Assembly (NCBI RefSeq): GCF_016652235.1
Contig: NZ_JAEPKU010000031.1
Coordinates: forward strand, 1-36,318
Origin: Dysgonomonas sp. Marseille-P4677
Lineage (GTDB): Bacteria > Bacteroidota > Bacteroidia > Bacteroidales > Dysgonomonadaceae
DNA length: 36,318 bases
Direction: 5' to 3'
In this document: positions 1-7,847 of the stretch, piece after piece
How the letters are laid out: every line of letters begins with the position of its first letter
Position numbering within the stretch: the stretch's first letter is position 1
Made by a program: the position numbers and the translations under genes
Notes under the pieces: generated by a model
Told to the model about the DNA's origin: nothing
Database searches by the model: none
Seen by the model: the letters and a program-made list of their open reading frames with translations, nothing else

Positions 1-39
1 GTAAATATAAATATGTAATCTTTTAAATATTTTAGCCCG

Positions 40-234
40 ATGAACACACTTCTATTTTTAGGTAATTTAGGTACTGGAGAAATAATTATTATTGCTATTG
101 TTGTTTTACTTTTATTTGGAGGTAAAAAAATTCCTGAATTGATGAAGGGGATCGGCAAAGGCGTTAAAAACTTCAAGGACGGAGTAAATGGACTTGAGGA
201 CGACATTAACGGTACTAATAATATAGAGAAATAA
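40..234 (+). CDS. tatA: Sec-independent translocase subunit TatA/E
   Basis: This 64-residue protein matches the TatA/TatE family, which forms the pore-like oligomer that moves folded proteins with twin-arginine signals across the inner membrane. A single hydrophobic segment lies at about residues 13-27. It is followed by the family hinge and motif FGGKKIPEL (26-34), then an amphipathic lysine-rich helix and a short acidic, Asn-rich tail. Length is normal to slightly short for TatA. The start follows an AT-rich leader without a clear Shine-Dalgarno sequence, as is usual in this phylum. No tatC or tatB is visible nearby, so the partner subunit must be encoded elsewhere. A strong hairpin terminator follows the gene, so it is probably the last or only gene of its transcript; upstream sequence is cut by the window edge. 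Confidence 0.93.
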   Translation: MNTLLFLGNLGTGEIIIIAIVVLLLFGGKKIPELMKGIGKGVKNFKDGVNGLEDDINGTNNIEK

Positions 235-270
235 AGGATTTTCTATTAGTTAATGATAAATGTATATACA

Positions 271-305
271 AAGCTCAGGCCTATTGGCCTGAGTTTTCCT
301 TTTTA
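271..305 (+). terminator. Rho-independent terminator after tatA
   Basis: An 8-bp perfect stem CTCAGGCC (274-281) and GGCCTGAG (286-293) with loop TATT extends outward by A-T and G-T pairs. It is followed by a T-rich run. It separates tatA from the next gene. Confidence 0.85.
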
Positions 306-338
306 AACAAAATAAAGTAATACCCTGTTATAGATAAT

Positions 339-764
339 ATGATGGATATATGTATAGATTTTGATGGCACATGTGTGTCGCACGAATTCCCGAGAATAGG
401 GAAAGATATAGGAGCAATACCTGTTTTGAAGGAACTAACAGAGAAGGGTCACAAATTGATCCTTTTCACTATGAGGAGTGACCGTAAAAGTAAAAAGAAA
501 ATAGACGGACAGGAAGTTGTTGTAGAGGAGAAAATATTAACCGAAGCAGTTCAGTGGTTCACCGATAATAATATCCCGCTATATGGTGTGCAAAAAAATC
601 CGAAACAACGTTTCTGGACTTCGTCCCCAAAGGCATATGGGCATCTTTATATTGATGATGCAAATCTCGGGTGCCCTCTAGTAACAGATGATCCTGAATC
701 GGAGAGGCCTTATGTTGACTGGATAAAGGTTCGCGAGATACTTATTGAAAAAAGAATTCTCTAA
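339..764 (+). CDS. Small HAD-superfamily hydrolase (Cof/polynucleotide-phosphatase-like, Bacteroidota type)
   Basis: This 141-residue protein has the aspartate nucleophile motif DFDGT (residues 7-11), motif II threonine in LFTMRS (T44), a lysine around 87 and the acidic motif IDDANLG (D106, D107). Together these give the full HAD active site in a compact protein without an obvious cap domain. The family acts as Mg-dependent phosphohydrolases; the substrate cannot be read from the sequence. Two ATG codons stand in tandem (339 and 342), and either may start the protein. The following dehydrogenase begins 12 bases after the stop, so the two are probably co-transcribed. This hints at a shared small-molecule substrate, but that is only inference. 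Confidence 0.8.
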   Translation: MMDICIDFDGTCVSHEFPRIGKDIGAIPVLKELTEKGHKLILFTMRSDRKSKKKIDGQEVVVEEKILTEAVQWFTDNNIPLYGVQKNPKQRFWTSSPKAYGHLYIDDANLGCPLVTDDPESERPYVDWIKVREILIEKRIL

Positions 765-776
765 AGTAATTAGATT

Positions 777-1727
777 ATGAAAAAGATATTAATGGGACAT
801 AACTTCATAAGAGAGGGCTTTGCTTCGCTTGATGAAAAGTATGAAGTGATTTATCCCGAAAAACCATTATTCTCAAGATCGGAAATAATGGAGCGCATAT
901 CAGATGTCGACGCCTTTGTACCTAACTTCTCATTCAAGACCGATCCTGAGATGATAGATGCAGGGAGTAATCTAAAGCTTATAGCTAATTTCGGCGTGGG
1001 ATATAACAATATTGATACGGACTACGCTGCAACAAAAGGTATTACTGTAACCAATACGCCTCAATCCGTACTTGAACCTACGGCAGAGCTATGTTTTACA
1101 TTGATGTTAGCAACGGCTCGCAAAGTGGCGTATTACAATCATAAGTTACATAATAATACACGTCTAGATTGGAGCCTGTACGGAGATCTAGGTATGCCTT
1201 TATATGGACAAACATTGGGTATATACGGTATGGGACGTATCGGACAAGCAGTCGCGCGTCGAGCTGTTGCATCCGGTATGAAAATTATCTATTATAACAG
1301 ACATGCTTTGCCTAAGGAGATAGAGGAAAAATACAATGCTGTTTATGTTGATTTCGATACATTACTAAAAGAATCTGATTTTATTTCTTTAAACGCCCCG
1401 GCTACAGCCGAAACCTATCATTTAATGAGTGAGGTTGAGTTTAAGAAAATGAAGAATAGTGCAATTCTTATCAATACAGCGCGCGGACAATTGGTCGATG
1501 CTCAAGCGTTAGCCCAAGCATTGAAAAACGGTGAGATATATGCTGCTGGTCTCGATGTTTTTGAAAACGAACCGAAGATTCCGCAAGAGCTTATCGGACT
1601 CGATAATGTCGTGTTATCTCCTCATGCAGGAACAAAAACATACGCTGCACGTATGGAAATGGAGATTGAGGTTGCAAAGAATATAGTCAATTTCTTTGAA
1701 GGCGGGCAAATTGATAGGGTGAATTAA
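777..1727 (+). CDS. D-isomer-specific 2-hydroxyacid dehydrogenase, NAD-dependent
   Basis: The 316-residue length and architecture match the D-2-hydroxyacid dehydrogenase family (phosphoglycerate dehydrogenase, glyoxylate/hydroxypyruvate reductase, D-lactate dehydrogenase). A Rossmann nucleotide loop YGMGRIG lies at 150-156. The catalytic triad is in place: Arg236 in NTARGQ, Glu265 in FENEP and His283 in SPHAGT. The N-terminal substrate domain carries NFGVGYNNID (71-80). There is no C-terminal ACT domain, so it is not a long-form SerA. Which 2-keto acid it reduces is not resolvable here; glyoxylate/hydroxypyruvate or a related acid is likely. It lies 12 bases downstream of the HAD phosphatase gene, probably in one operon. 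Confidence 0.88.
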   Translation: MKKILMGHNFIREGFASLDEKYEVIYPEKPLFSRSEIMERISDVDAFVPNFSFKTDPEMIDAGSNLKLIANFGVGYNNIDTDYAATKGITVTNTPQSVLEPTAELCFTLMLATARKVAYYNHKLHNNTRLDWSLYGDLGMPLYGQTLGIYGMGRIGQAVARRAVASGMKIIYYNRHALPKEIEEKYNAVYVDFDTLLKESDFISLNAPATAETYHLMSEVEFKKMKNSAILINTARGQLVDAQALAQALKNGEIYAAGLDVFENEPKIPQELIGLDNVVLSPHAGTKTYAARMEMEIEVAKNIVNFFEGGQIDRVN

Positions 1728-1748
1728 TTTATTTGTTAAAAAAATATC

Positions 1749-1756
1749 TATCTTTG
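1749..1756 (+). promoter_or_regulatory. Promoter -7 element (TATCTTTG) for the MBOAT gene
   Basis: An exact match to the Bacteroidota TAnnTTTG element lies 35 bases before the MBOAT start codon. The nearest upstream TTG (1733-1735) is closer than the usual 18-21 base spacing, so only the -7 element is well supported. Confidence 0.5.
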
Positions 1757-1791
1757 CGCGCTGAGACTCAATCATTACAAACAAGACTTCA

Positions 1792-3231
1792 ATGCTTTTT
1801 GATTCACAATCATTCTTAATTTTTCTTCCAATTGTATTTCTCGCACATTGGTTTCTTTTAAGCAAAACAAAAACAAGTCAAAATTTTTTATTATTAATTG
1901 CGAGCTTTTATTTTTACGCTTCTTGGGATTGGCGTTTTTTGTTCCTTTTGATATTTTCCATATTAATAAATTATATTTCAGGTATATTAATTAGTTTATC
2001 AAATAGCAATAAAAAAATATTATTAATAGTAGCCTTGAGTGTTAATATCGGGTTACTTGGATTTTTTAAATATTATAACTTTTTTATTGATACGTTTAAT
2101 TCTTTATTGCTGTCTGTTGGCATAAATCAAAGTTTTCACACATTATATATTATCTTACCTGTAGGCATTTCATTCTACACATTTCATGGAATGTCATATA
2201 TTATAGATATTTACAACAATAAAACAGAGTATACGAAGAATTTACTTGATTATTCTTTGTTTGTTAGCTATTTTCCTCTTCTTGTAGCAGGGCCTATCGA
2301 GCGGGCTGGCCATTTATTACCTCAATTAAAAGTTAAACGCCAGTTTAATTATCTCCAAGCAACAGAAGGTCTCAAACAAATACTTTGGGGATTATTTAAA
2401 AAGATGGCAATTGCAGATTTATGTGCTGGGCCTGTTGATTCAATCTTTACGAATTATGAAACTCTACCTGGTAGTACATTAATATTAGGTGCATTCCTTT
2501 TTAGTATTCAAATTTATTGTGACTTCTCTGGATATTCGGACATCGCATTAGGTGTGTCAAAATTGTTTGGGATAAATCTTTTAAAGAATTTCAATTATCC
2601 ATATTTCTCCCGAGACATAGCTGAGTTTTGGAGAAGGTGGCACATATCTTTGTCATCATGGTTTAAAGACTACTTATACATACCACTTGGAGGTAGTAAA
2701 GGAGGAACATGGATGAGGGTACGTAATACTTTTATTATTTTCATTATAAGTGGTTTTTGGCATGGAGCTAATTGGACATTCATTATGTGGGGTGCTTTGA
2801 ATGCTTTATATATAATGCCTTCTATCATAATGAAAAGTAACAGAAGATCCTTAAATGTGGTTGCAGAAAACAATCTTTTACCTTCTTTAAAAGAAGTTGT
2901 GCAAATACTTATAACATTTACTCTTACTATGTTTGCATGGATAGTCTTTAGAGCGAATGATATTTCTACTGCAATTTCTTATATTTTTGGAATTTTCAAT
3001 ACTTCTCTATTCTCTTATTCCTCCTATTTTTCACATCAACTTATATTCCTTCTAATTACTTTTCTAGTTATTGTAGAATGGATTGGTCGAAGGAATAATT
3101 TTGCTTTAGAATATTTTGGAAAGAAATTATATAGACCCTTTCGTTGGCTTTTCTATATTCTTTTAATATTTATTATTGCATCATTAACTCAACCGAATAT
3201 TACCCCAGGATTTATATATTTCCAGTTTTAA
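1792..3231 (+). CDS. MBOAT family membrane-bound O-acyltransferase (AlgI/DltB-like)
   Basis: This 479-residue polytopic membrane protein belongs to the MBOAT family, whose bacterial members (AlgI, DltB, PatA) pass acyl groups across the membrane for O-acylation of surface polymers. About ten or more hydrophobic segments are visible. The signature stretch EFWRRWHISLSSWFKDYLYI begins at residue 278. The invariant catalytic histidine is His324 in GFWHGANW, followed by the motif MWGALNALY. The next gene starts 5 bases after the stop and encodes an SGNH-like partner, the arrangement seen for AlgI/AlgX-J, DltB/DltD and PatA/PatB. Base composition is distinctly AT-rich compared with neighbours (12 G/C in bases 1981-2040), which may indicate recent transfer. 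The acceptor glycan is unknown. Confidence 0.92.
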   Translation: MLFDSQSFLIFLPIVFLAHWFLLSKTKTSQNFLLLIASFYFYASWDWRFLFLLIFSILINYISGILISLSNSNKKILLIVALSVNIGLLGFFKYYNFFIDTFNSLLLSVGINQSFHTLYIILPVGISFYTFHGMSYIIDIYNNKTEYTKNLLDYSLFVSYFPLLVAGPIERAGHLLPQLKVKRQFNYLQATEGLKQILWGLFKKMAIADLCAGPVDSIFTNYETLPGSTLILGAFLFSIQIYCDFSGYSDIALGVSKLFGINLLKNFNYPYFSRDIAEFWRRWHISLSSWFKDYLYIPLGGSKGGTWMRVRNTFIIFIISGFWHGANWTFIMWGALNALYIMPSIIMKSNRRSLNVVAENNLLPSLKEVVQILITFTLTMFAWIVFRANDISTAISYIFGIFNTSLFSYSSYFSHQLIFLLITFLVIVEWIGRRNNFALEYFGKKLYRPFRWLFYILLIFIIASLTQPNITPGFIYFQF

Positions 3232-3236
3232 TTAAA

Positions 3237-4169
3237 ATGAGAAGATTTATTATCGATATTATATATTTTATATTGCTCCTTTTTTTGTTAGCAATACTTA
3301 TATTGTTTTTACCTGCAACACCAAGAAGCAGAGAATCTTTATTATTTAGTTCTATCCAGAAAGACTCTTTGTTGCAACATACACCACAGCCTAGACTTAT
3401 ATTAGTAGGAGGGTCCAATATCGGAATGGGGATAAATAGCCAAATAATTAAAGATTCTTTAGGCCTAAATCCTATTAATACAGGGTATCATGCATCAATA
3501 GGTTTAAAATTTATGTTAGACAACTTGAATTCGTATATTCAAGATAAAGATACTATAATAATACCAGAATATTCTCAATTTGAGGGTAACAATGGGTATG
3601 GAGGAGGCGAGCTATTACGTATGGTATTTGATGTCTCTTTATCAAATATACAAAAGATTGGCTTTCGCCAATGGCAAAATATGATTAAAGAAGTACCCTA
3701 TTATCTTAGTACGAAGATACGGATTACAAGCTATAAAAATTATAAGGCAAGTATTGCTCCAGAATACGCCAGAAGTGCATATAATGAATATGGGGATGCT
3801 GTTGCTCATTGGGAGATGCCTAAGCCTGAGATCGACCGAAATTCTAGTATGGAAAAAATGGATTATCAATATAACCCTATTATGATGGACTATCTTTTTA
3901 ATTTTATAGAGAAAACGGAAAAAAGAGGAGCCGTGGTTTATATATCATACCCAGGAATGTTGGACACGTATTATCAAACGAAAGATATGTTTCTGATTGA
4001 AGAAAAATATAAAGAAAAGAAATTTAAGATATTAGGTACTCCTAATGACTTTGCAATACCATATCATATGATATATGATTCCCCAGTCCATTTAACCAAA
4101 GAAGGTGCAAATTTAAGGACAATACAATTGATAAGTAAATTTAAGATAAAAAGAGAGGAAGTGGACTAA
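3237..4169 (+). CDS. SGNH-hydrolase-like membrane-anchored O-acetylation partner
   Basis: The ATG at 3237 is preferred over an in-frame ATG at 3144 because the longer form would overlap the MBOAT gene by 88 bases. From 3237 the protein opens with a typical positively charged anchor, MRRF, then hydrophobic residues 5-26. The 310-residue protein has one N-terminal membrane segment and an extracytoplasmic domain. A likely SGNH nucleophile block is VGGSNIGMG (Ser60, Asn61), and a C-terminal Asp281...His285 in YDSPVHLTKEG resembles the DxxH block with one extra residue of spacing. Such proteins (AlgX/AlgJ, DltD, PatB types) receive acyl groups from the MBOAT channel and place them on the glycan. 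Overall similarity to named families is too weak to name it. Confidence 0.72.
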   Translation: MRRFIIDIIYFILLLFLLAILILFLPATPRSRESLLFSSIQKDSLLQHTPQPRLILVGGSNIGMGINSQIIKDSLGLNPINTGYHASIGLKFMLDNLNSYIQDKDTIIIPEYSQFEGNNGYGGGELLRMVFDVSLSNIQKIGFRQWQNMIKEVPYYLSTKIRITSYKNYKASIAPEYARSAYNEYGDAVAHWEMPKPEIDRNSSMEKMDYQYNPIMMDYLFNFIEKTEKRGAVVYISYPGMLDTYYQTKDMFLIEEKYKEKKFKILGTPNDFAIPYHMIYDSPVHLTKEGANLRTIQLISKFKIKREEVD

Positions 4170-4190
4170 CTTTTATAATCCACCCTTTTT
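4161..4190 (+). terminator. Possible weak terminator between convergent genes
   Basis: A short stem GTGGA (4161-4165) / TCCAC (4179-4183) is followed by CC and six T residues. It overlaps the stop codons of both convergent genes. The 5-bp stem makes this tentative. Confidence 0.35.
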
Positions 4191-4652
4191 TATTTGATCT
4201 ATTAGTCCTTCACAGGCATCCTCCAGAAGATCAAGAACGAGTTCAAAACCGTCTGCACCGGAATAATACGGGTCCGGTATATGGTCGTGCCCGAAACGTT
4301 GAGAAAACTCTACCATACGATATACTTTCTTTTGTGAATCGAGATCAGGAGCGAGACGCATAATATTATGGTAATTACTGTCGTCCATTGCCAGAATAAT
4401 ATCGAAATCATAGAAGTCTTTGCTCGTAAATTTTCGGGATAAAGAATCAAACTTATACCCCCTACGTGCACCATGTCGGCGCATTCTTGGATCAGGGAGT
4501 TCACCGTCATGGTAACCTGATGTTCCGGCCGAATCTACAATTACTTTATCTTCCCAACCTTGTTCTTTTACCAGCTTTTTAAAAATTCCTTCACCGGCTG
4601 GAGATCGACAAATATTACCGAGGCAGACAAACAAAACTTTATAATTTTTCAT
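4173..4652 (-). CDS. Low-molecular-weight protein tyrosine phosphatase
   Basis: The 159-residue protein has the complete LMW-PTP active site. The P-loop CLGNICRS holds nucleophile Cys10 and Arg16 in a CX5R motif with the usual following Ser17. The general acid Asp127 sits in the DPYYSG motif. In bacteria such enzymes dephosphorylate tyrosine kinases that control capsule and exopolysaccharide assembly, or act as arsenate reductase relatives; the DPYY signature favours the phosphatase. No tyrosine kinase (Wzc-type) gene is adjacent. The gene converges on the MBOAT/SGNH cassette with only three bases between stop codons. A good promoter is visible upstream at 4676-4704. Confidence 0.93.
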   Translation of the reverse strand: MKNYKVLFVCLGNICRSPAGEGIFKKLVKEQGWEDKVIVDSAGTSGYHDGELPDPRMRRHGARRGYKFDSLSRKFTSKDFYDFDIILAMDDSNYHNIMRLAPDLDSQKKVYRMVEFSQRFGHDHIPDPYYSGADGFELVLDLLEDACEGLIDQIKKGGL

Positions 4653-4667
4653 GAAATTCTTATATTA

Positions 4668-4700
4668 TTGAAGGGCAAAGATACAAATTACTTATATTTG
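4668..4700 (+). promoter_or_regulatory. Promoter for the DUF3795 gene (TTG - 22 bp - TATATTTG)
   Basis: TTG (4668-4670) and TATATTTG (4693-4700) fit the Bacteroidota consensus, with spacing slightly longer than usual. The element lies 27 bases before the ATG at 4728 and interlocks with the opposing promoter. Confidence 0.5.
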
Positions 4701-4704
4701 ACAA
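4676..4704 (-). promoter_or_regulatory. Promoter for the LMW-PTP gene (TTG - 18 bp - TATCTTTG)
   Basis: On the minus strand, TTG (4702-4704 complement) is followed after 18 bases by TATCTTTG (4676-4683 complement). This matches the Bacteroidota -33/-7 pattern. It lies about 24 bases before the start codon and overlaps the promoter of the divergent gene. Confidence 0.65.
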
Positions 4705-4727
4705 TATAAGTCTTCAAATAGCTACCG

Positions 4728-5084
4728 ATGAAAAGCACCAAACAAACTGAATCTATAATAATTAAGTTATACACAGGGCGTATACCAGCCTGTGGTGTAT
4801 TCTGTGGAGGCTGTCCTATATATGTCAGAAAATTAAAACCTTGTCCTGGCGCCGAGATTAATAAAGCCAGATGTGAGAATTGCAAAACATTTCATTTATG
4901 CTGTAAGGAAAGAGAAATACAGCATTGTTATGAGTGCAAAATATTTCCATGTAGTAAACTTAAAAGTTTCGCTAAACGCTGGCTTAAATATGGGCAGAAC
5001 TTTATTGAGAATCAAAAATTATTGGAGGAGAAAGGAGAAGAAGACTTTATAAAATATTATAATGCAAGAGTAAATGGAGAATAA
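4728..5084 (+). CDS. DUF3795-type cysteine-rich protein
   Basis: This 118-residue cytoplasmic protein has 11 cysteines (22, 26, 29, 39, 49, 52, 58, 59, 67, 70, 75), almost all in the first two thirds. The pattern ACGVFCGGCP, then CPG, CENC, LCC, CYEC and FPC is that of DUF3795 proteins, which are widespread in anaerobes and have no established biochemical role. The spacing suggests binding of zinc or an iron-sulfur cluster, but this is inference. The C-terminal third is charged and helical (about 76-118), without cysteines. No signal peptide or membrane segment is seen. It stands alone between a divergent tyrosine phosphatase and the following flavoprotein, which has its own promoter element. 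Confidence 0.8.
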   Translation: MKSTKQTESIIIKLYTGRIPACGVFCGGCPIYVRKLKPCPGAEINKARCENCKTFHLCCKEREIQHCYECKIFPCSKLKSFAKRWLKYGQNFIENQKLLEEKGEEDFIKYYNARVNGE

Positions 5085-5173
5085 AGCCAATTTTCAGCCT
5101 TTTTACTAAGAATGATAGTTGTTAATTAAAAGAGCCATTTCATCCTTATTTTCTTTATAAGCCAATATTTTAA

Positions 5174-5181
5174 TAAATTTG
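5174..5181 (+). promoter_or_regulatory. Promoter -7 element (TAAATTTG) for the nitronate monooxygenase-like gene
   Basis: A match to TAnnTTTG lies 27 bases before the start codon. No TTG is present at the expected -33 position, so the call rests on one element. Confidence 0.45.
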
Positions 5182-5208
5182 TAGGGCACAAAATAAAAAT
5201 ATTAACTA

Positions 5209-6162
5209 ATGACTAACAGAATAACTTCTTTATTTGGAATTAAATATCCCATAATATCGGGCGGAATGGTATGGTGTAGTGGTTGGAGACTGGCTTCAGC
5301 TGTAAGTAATGCAGGAGGATTAGGTCTTATAGGTGCTGGTTCAATGCACCCGGAAACACTTCGCGAACATATTCAAAAATGTAAAACAGCGACAGATAAA
5401 CCTTTCGGAGTAAATGTCCCGCTTATGTATCCTGAAATAGATACGATTATGGATATTATTATTTCGGAAGGAGTAAAAATAGTATTCACCTCAGCTGGTA
5501 ATCCAAAACTTTGGACAAAAAAACTTCAAGATCAAGGTATTATTGTAACCCATGTAGTGTCTAGCTCTAAATTTGCTTTAAAGTGTCAGGAGGCTGGAGT
5601 TGATGCTGTTGTTGCCGAAGGATTTGAAGCTGGAGGACATAACGGTCGTGAGGAAACATCAACTATGGTGCTTATTCCTCAGGTAAGACAAAGTATAAAC
5701 ATCCCACTCATTGCAGCCGGAGGTATAGGTACTGGAAATGGCATGCTGGCCGCCTTTGCTTTAGGTGCAGAAGGTATACAAATGGGTACACGCTTTGCTC
5801 TAACTCAGGAAAGTTCAGCATCTCAAGAGTTTAAAGAATTATGTATTGGGTTGAAAGAAGGGGATACAATGCTTTCGTTGAAGAAACTAAGTCCGACACG
5901 TCTCGTTAAAAACGATTTCTATAATGCTGTGCAAGAAGCCGAAGATAGGGGAGCATCGCAAGAAGAAATGAGAACATTATTGGGACGAGGACGTTCAAAG
6001 AAGGGAATCTTTGAAGGTGATTTGTCGGAAGGTGAATTGGAAATAGGACAAATCAGTTCTTTAATAAATGATTTACCTAGTGCTGCAGATGTGGTAAGAG
6101 AAGTTGTTGCCGAATATAATATAAAGGTCGAAGATATTATAACTGGTAACTTCAAGTTCTAG
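5209..6162 (+). CDS. NAD(P)H-dependent flavin oxidoreductase (nitronate monooxygenase / 2-nitropropane dioxygenase family)
   Basis: This 317-residue TIM-barrel FMN protein belongs to the nitronate monooxygenase/FabK group. The N-terminal YPIISGGMVW region is the family's flavin-binding start. EAGGHNG places the usual catalytic histidine at His144. Two phosphate-binding motifs follow: AAGGIGTGNG (169-178) and GAEGIQMGTRF (186-196). Members either oxidise alkyl nitronates or, as FabK, reduce enoyl-ACP. The sequence alone does not decide between them, although no other fatty acid genes lie nearby, which makes FabK less likely. The gene appears monocistronic, with its own -7 element and an unrelated gene 89 bases downstream. 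Confidence 0.85.
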   Translation: MTNRITSLFGIKYPIISGGMVWCSGWRLASAVSNAGGLGLIGAGSMHPETLREHIQKCKTATDKPFGVNVPLMYPEIDTIMDIIISEGVKIVFTSAGNPKLWTKKLQDQGIIVTHVVSSSKFALKCQEAGVDAVVAEGFEAGGHNGREETSTMVLIPQVRQSINIPLIAAGGIGTGNGMLAAFALGAEGIQMGTRFALTQESSASQEFKELCIGLKEGDTMLSLKKLSPTRLVKNDFYNAVQEAEDRGASQEEMRTLLGRGRSKKGIFEGDLSEGELEIGQISSLINDLPSAADVVREVVAEYNIKVEDIITGNFKF

Positions 6163-6251
6163 TTTCATATACTTAGTGTCTTTATTGTTATTGCATTAGA
6201 AGGTACTAAGACTAGATGTTCGCAATGTTGTTATACAAATAGAGTTACATA

Positions 6252-7637
6252 ATGAAACCTATCTCAATCTGTCTGCTACTCTGTGTCTGCTTTTTATTTT
6301 CGTGTAAAAAGAAAACAGAACGATCAATCCATGATTTTGATCAGATAAAGGAAAAAGGCGAGCTTAACATAATCACTCTAAATAGCTCCACCTCATACTT
6401 TATTTATAAAGAAGAACCTATGGGGTATGACTATGATCTGGCACAGGATTTTTGTGATCACTATGGTTTAAAGCTAAATGTCAAGGTCGCAGAGAATGTA
6501 CATCGCTTGATTGAGATGCTGAATAATGGAGAAGGTGATCTTATCGCTTTTGCCGTTCCCATCCAAAACGAGCTGAAGGATTCTATAACATATTGTGGGC
6601 TACAACAAATTACACATCAGGTACTAGTTCAATCATCTAACAAGGGAGACACAATCATACAAGATGTAACAGAACTTATAGGAAAGGAAGTATATGTAGA
6701 AGGCAATACAAAATACCACCAGCGGCTACTCAACCTCGACTCTGAATTAGGAGGCGGGATAAAAATACATCCGGTAAGTGAAGATACTATTACCAGTGAA
6801 GATCTTATAGAAATGGTAGCTCTTGGTAAAATAAAGTATACTATAGCCGATGAATACATTGCTAAGCTGAACCGGACTTATTTTAAAAACATAAATATCT
6901 CTTTACAGGTAAGTTTTGAACAACGTTCATCATGGGCTGTACGAAAAGACACTCCTGATCTGGCAAAAGCTTTAGACGATTGGTTTGCGGAAAATGGCAA
7001 TACTCCGGTTTATAGAAGTATTATCAAGAAGTATTTTGAGTTAAGTAAACAGCCTTTTGAAGGGGATTATGAAATACCAAAAAACCTGCCTAAAGGTGCA
7101 GTTTCTATCTATGATGATCTATTTAAAAAACATGCTAAAGGAACTAAATACGATTGGCATTTTCTGGCTGCAATATGTTATCACGAATCCCGCTTCCTAA
7201 ATAATCTGACTTCATGGGCCGGGGCTGCCGGCATTATGGGTTTAATGCCACGTACGGCAGCATCTCTGGGGCTTAAAAGTGAAGATCGCATGAATCCTGA
7301 TCTTAGCATAGGAGCTGCAGTAGATTTGCTGGACAGGTTGGATAAGATATTCAGAAAAGTAGATAATATGCAAGAACGAGAAAAATTCATTCTCGCAGCC
7401 TATAATGCAGGGAATGGGCATATTAACGATGCGCAGGCTCTTGCTTCAAAATATGGGGCAAACCCTTATGTATGGGAAGGAAACGTACAAAAATATCTTG
7501 AACTAAAAAGTAACCCGGAATATTATAACGACTCTGTTTGCAAAAGTGGGTATTTCAGAGGAGGGGAAACAATGAAGTATGTAAACAGTGTATTATCAAC
7601 TACTGAACGGTTTAAGAGGATAAGTGAGAAAAAATAA
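6252..7637 (+). CDS. mltF: MltF-type membrane-bound lytic murein transglycosylase (SBP-bac-3 + SLT domains)
   Basis: The 461-residue lipoprotein starts with a short signal peptide and a lipobox ending at Cys18 (LFSC), then KKKTE, so it is probably membrane-anchored in the periplasm. Residues about 30-262 form a periplasmic-solute-binding-like domain (SBP_bac_3). This domain regulates MltF in E. coli by sensing muropeptides. Residues about 285-450 form an SLT lytic transglycosylase domain with catalytic Glu312 in CYHESRF, followed by GAAGIMGLMP and later AAYNAGNGH. The enzyme cleaves the MurNAc-GlcNAc bond to give 1,6-anhydro-muropeptides. Domain order and length match MltF. It is flanked by unrelated genes; no promoter could be fixed in the 89-base leader. 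Confidence 0.9.
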   Translation: MKPISICLLLCVCFLFSCKKKTERSIHDFDQIKEKGELNIITLNSSTSYFIYKEEPMGYDYDLAQDFCDHYGLKLNVKVAENVHRLIEMLNNGEGDLIAFAVPIQNELKDSITYCGLQQITHQVLVQSSNKGDTIIQDVTELIGKEVYVEGNTKYHQRLLNLDSELGGGIKIHPVSEDTITSEDLIEMVALGKIKYTIADEYIAKLNRTYFKNINISLQVSFEQRSSWAVRKDTPDLAKALDDWFAENGNTPVYRSIIKKYFELSKQPFEGDYEIPKNLPKGAVSIYDDLFKKHAKGTKYDWHFLAAICYHESRFLNNLTSWAGAAGIMGLMPRTAASLGLKSEDRMNPDLSIGAAVDLLDRLDKIFRKVDNMQEREKFILAAYNAGNGHINDAQALASKYGANPYVWEGNVQKYLELKSNPEYYNDSVCKSGYFRGGETMKYVNSVLSTTERFKRISEKK

Positions 7638-7847
7638 ATAATGCGAATGAATTGTATTCTGACAAATGAAATTATATATGTTTTTCGATTTTTATTATGA
7701 TATCAAAATCCTGAAAATATAATTACAATGTTTTGTTTGTTGTGTCTTTGCTTGCATTTTATTATTTTCGTAAACCCATACTATAGGATAAATTAATGTT
7801 ACATTTACAAAATAATAAATAGGTCAACGGCCTTAAAATAAAATTGA

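Noticed and set aside
361-385. TGGCAC motif resembling a sigma-54 -24 element
   Set aside because: It lies inside the HAD coding region, and the -12 half (TTGCA) is missing at the right distance.
3144-3236. Upstream in-frame ATG for the SGNH-like gene
   Set aside because: It would overlap the end of the MBOAT gene by 88 bases; the ATG at 3237 gives a normal membrane anchor and a five-base gap.
7638-7847. Possible attenuator or riboswitch in the 210-base leader of thrC
   Set aside because: No Thr/Ile-rich leader peptide or stable terminator-antiterminator pair was seen. One TGTCTTTG at 7743-7750 resembles a -7 element with a mismatch, but nothing firmer.
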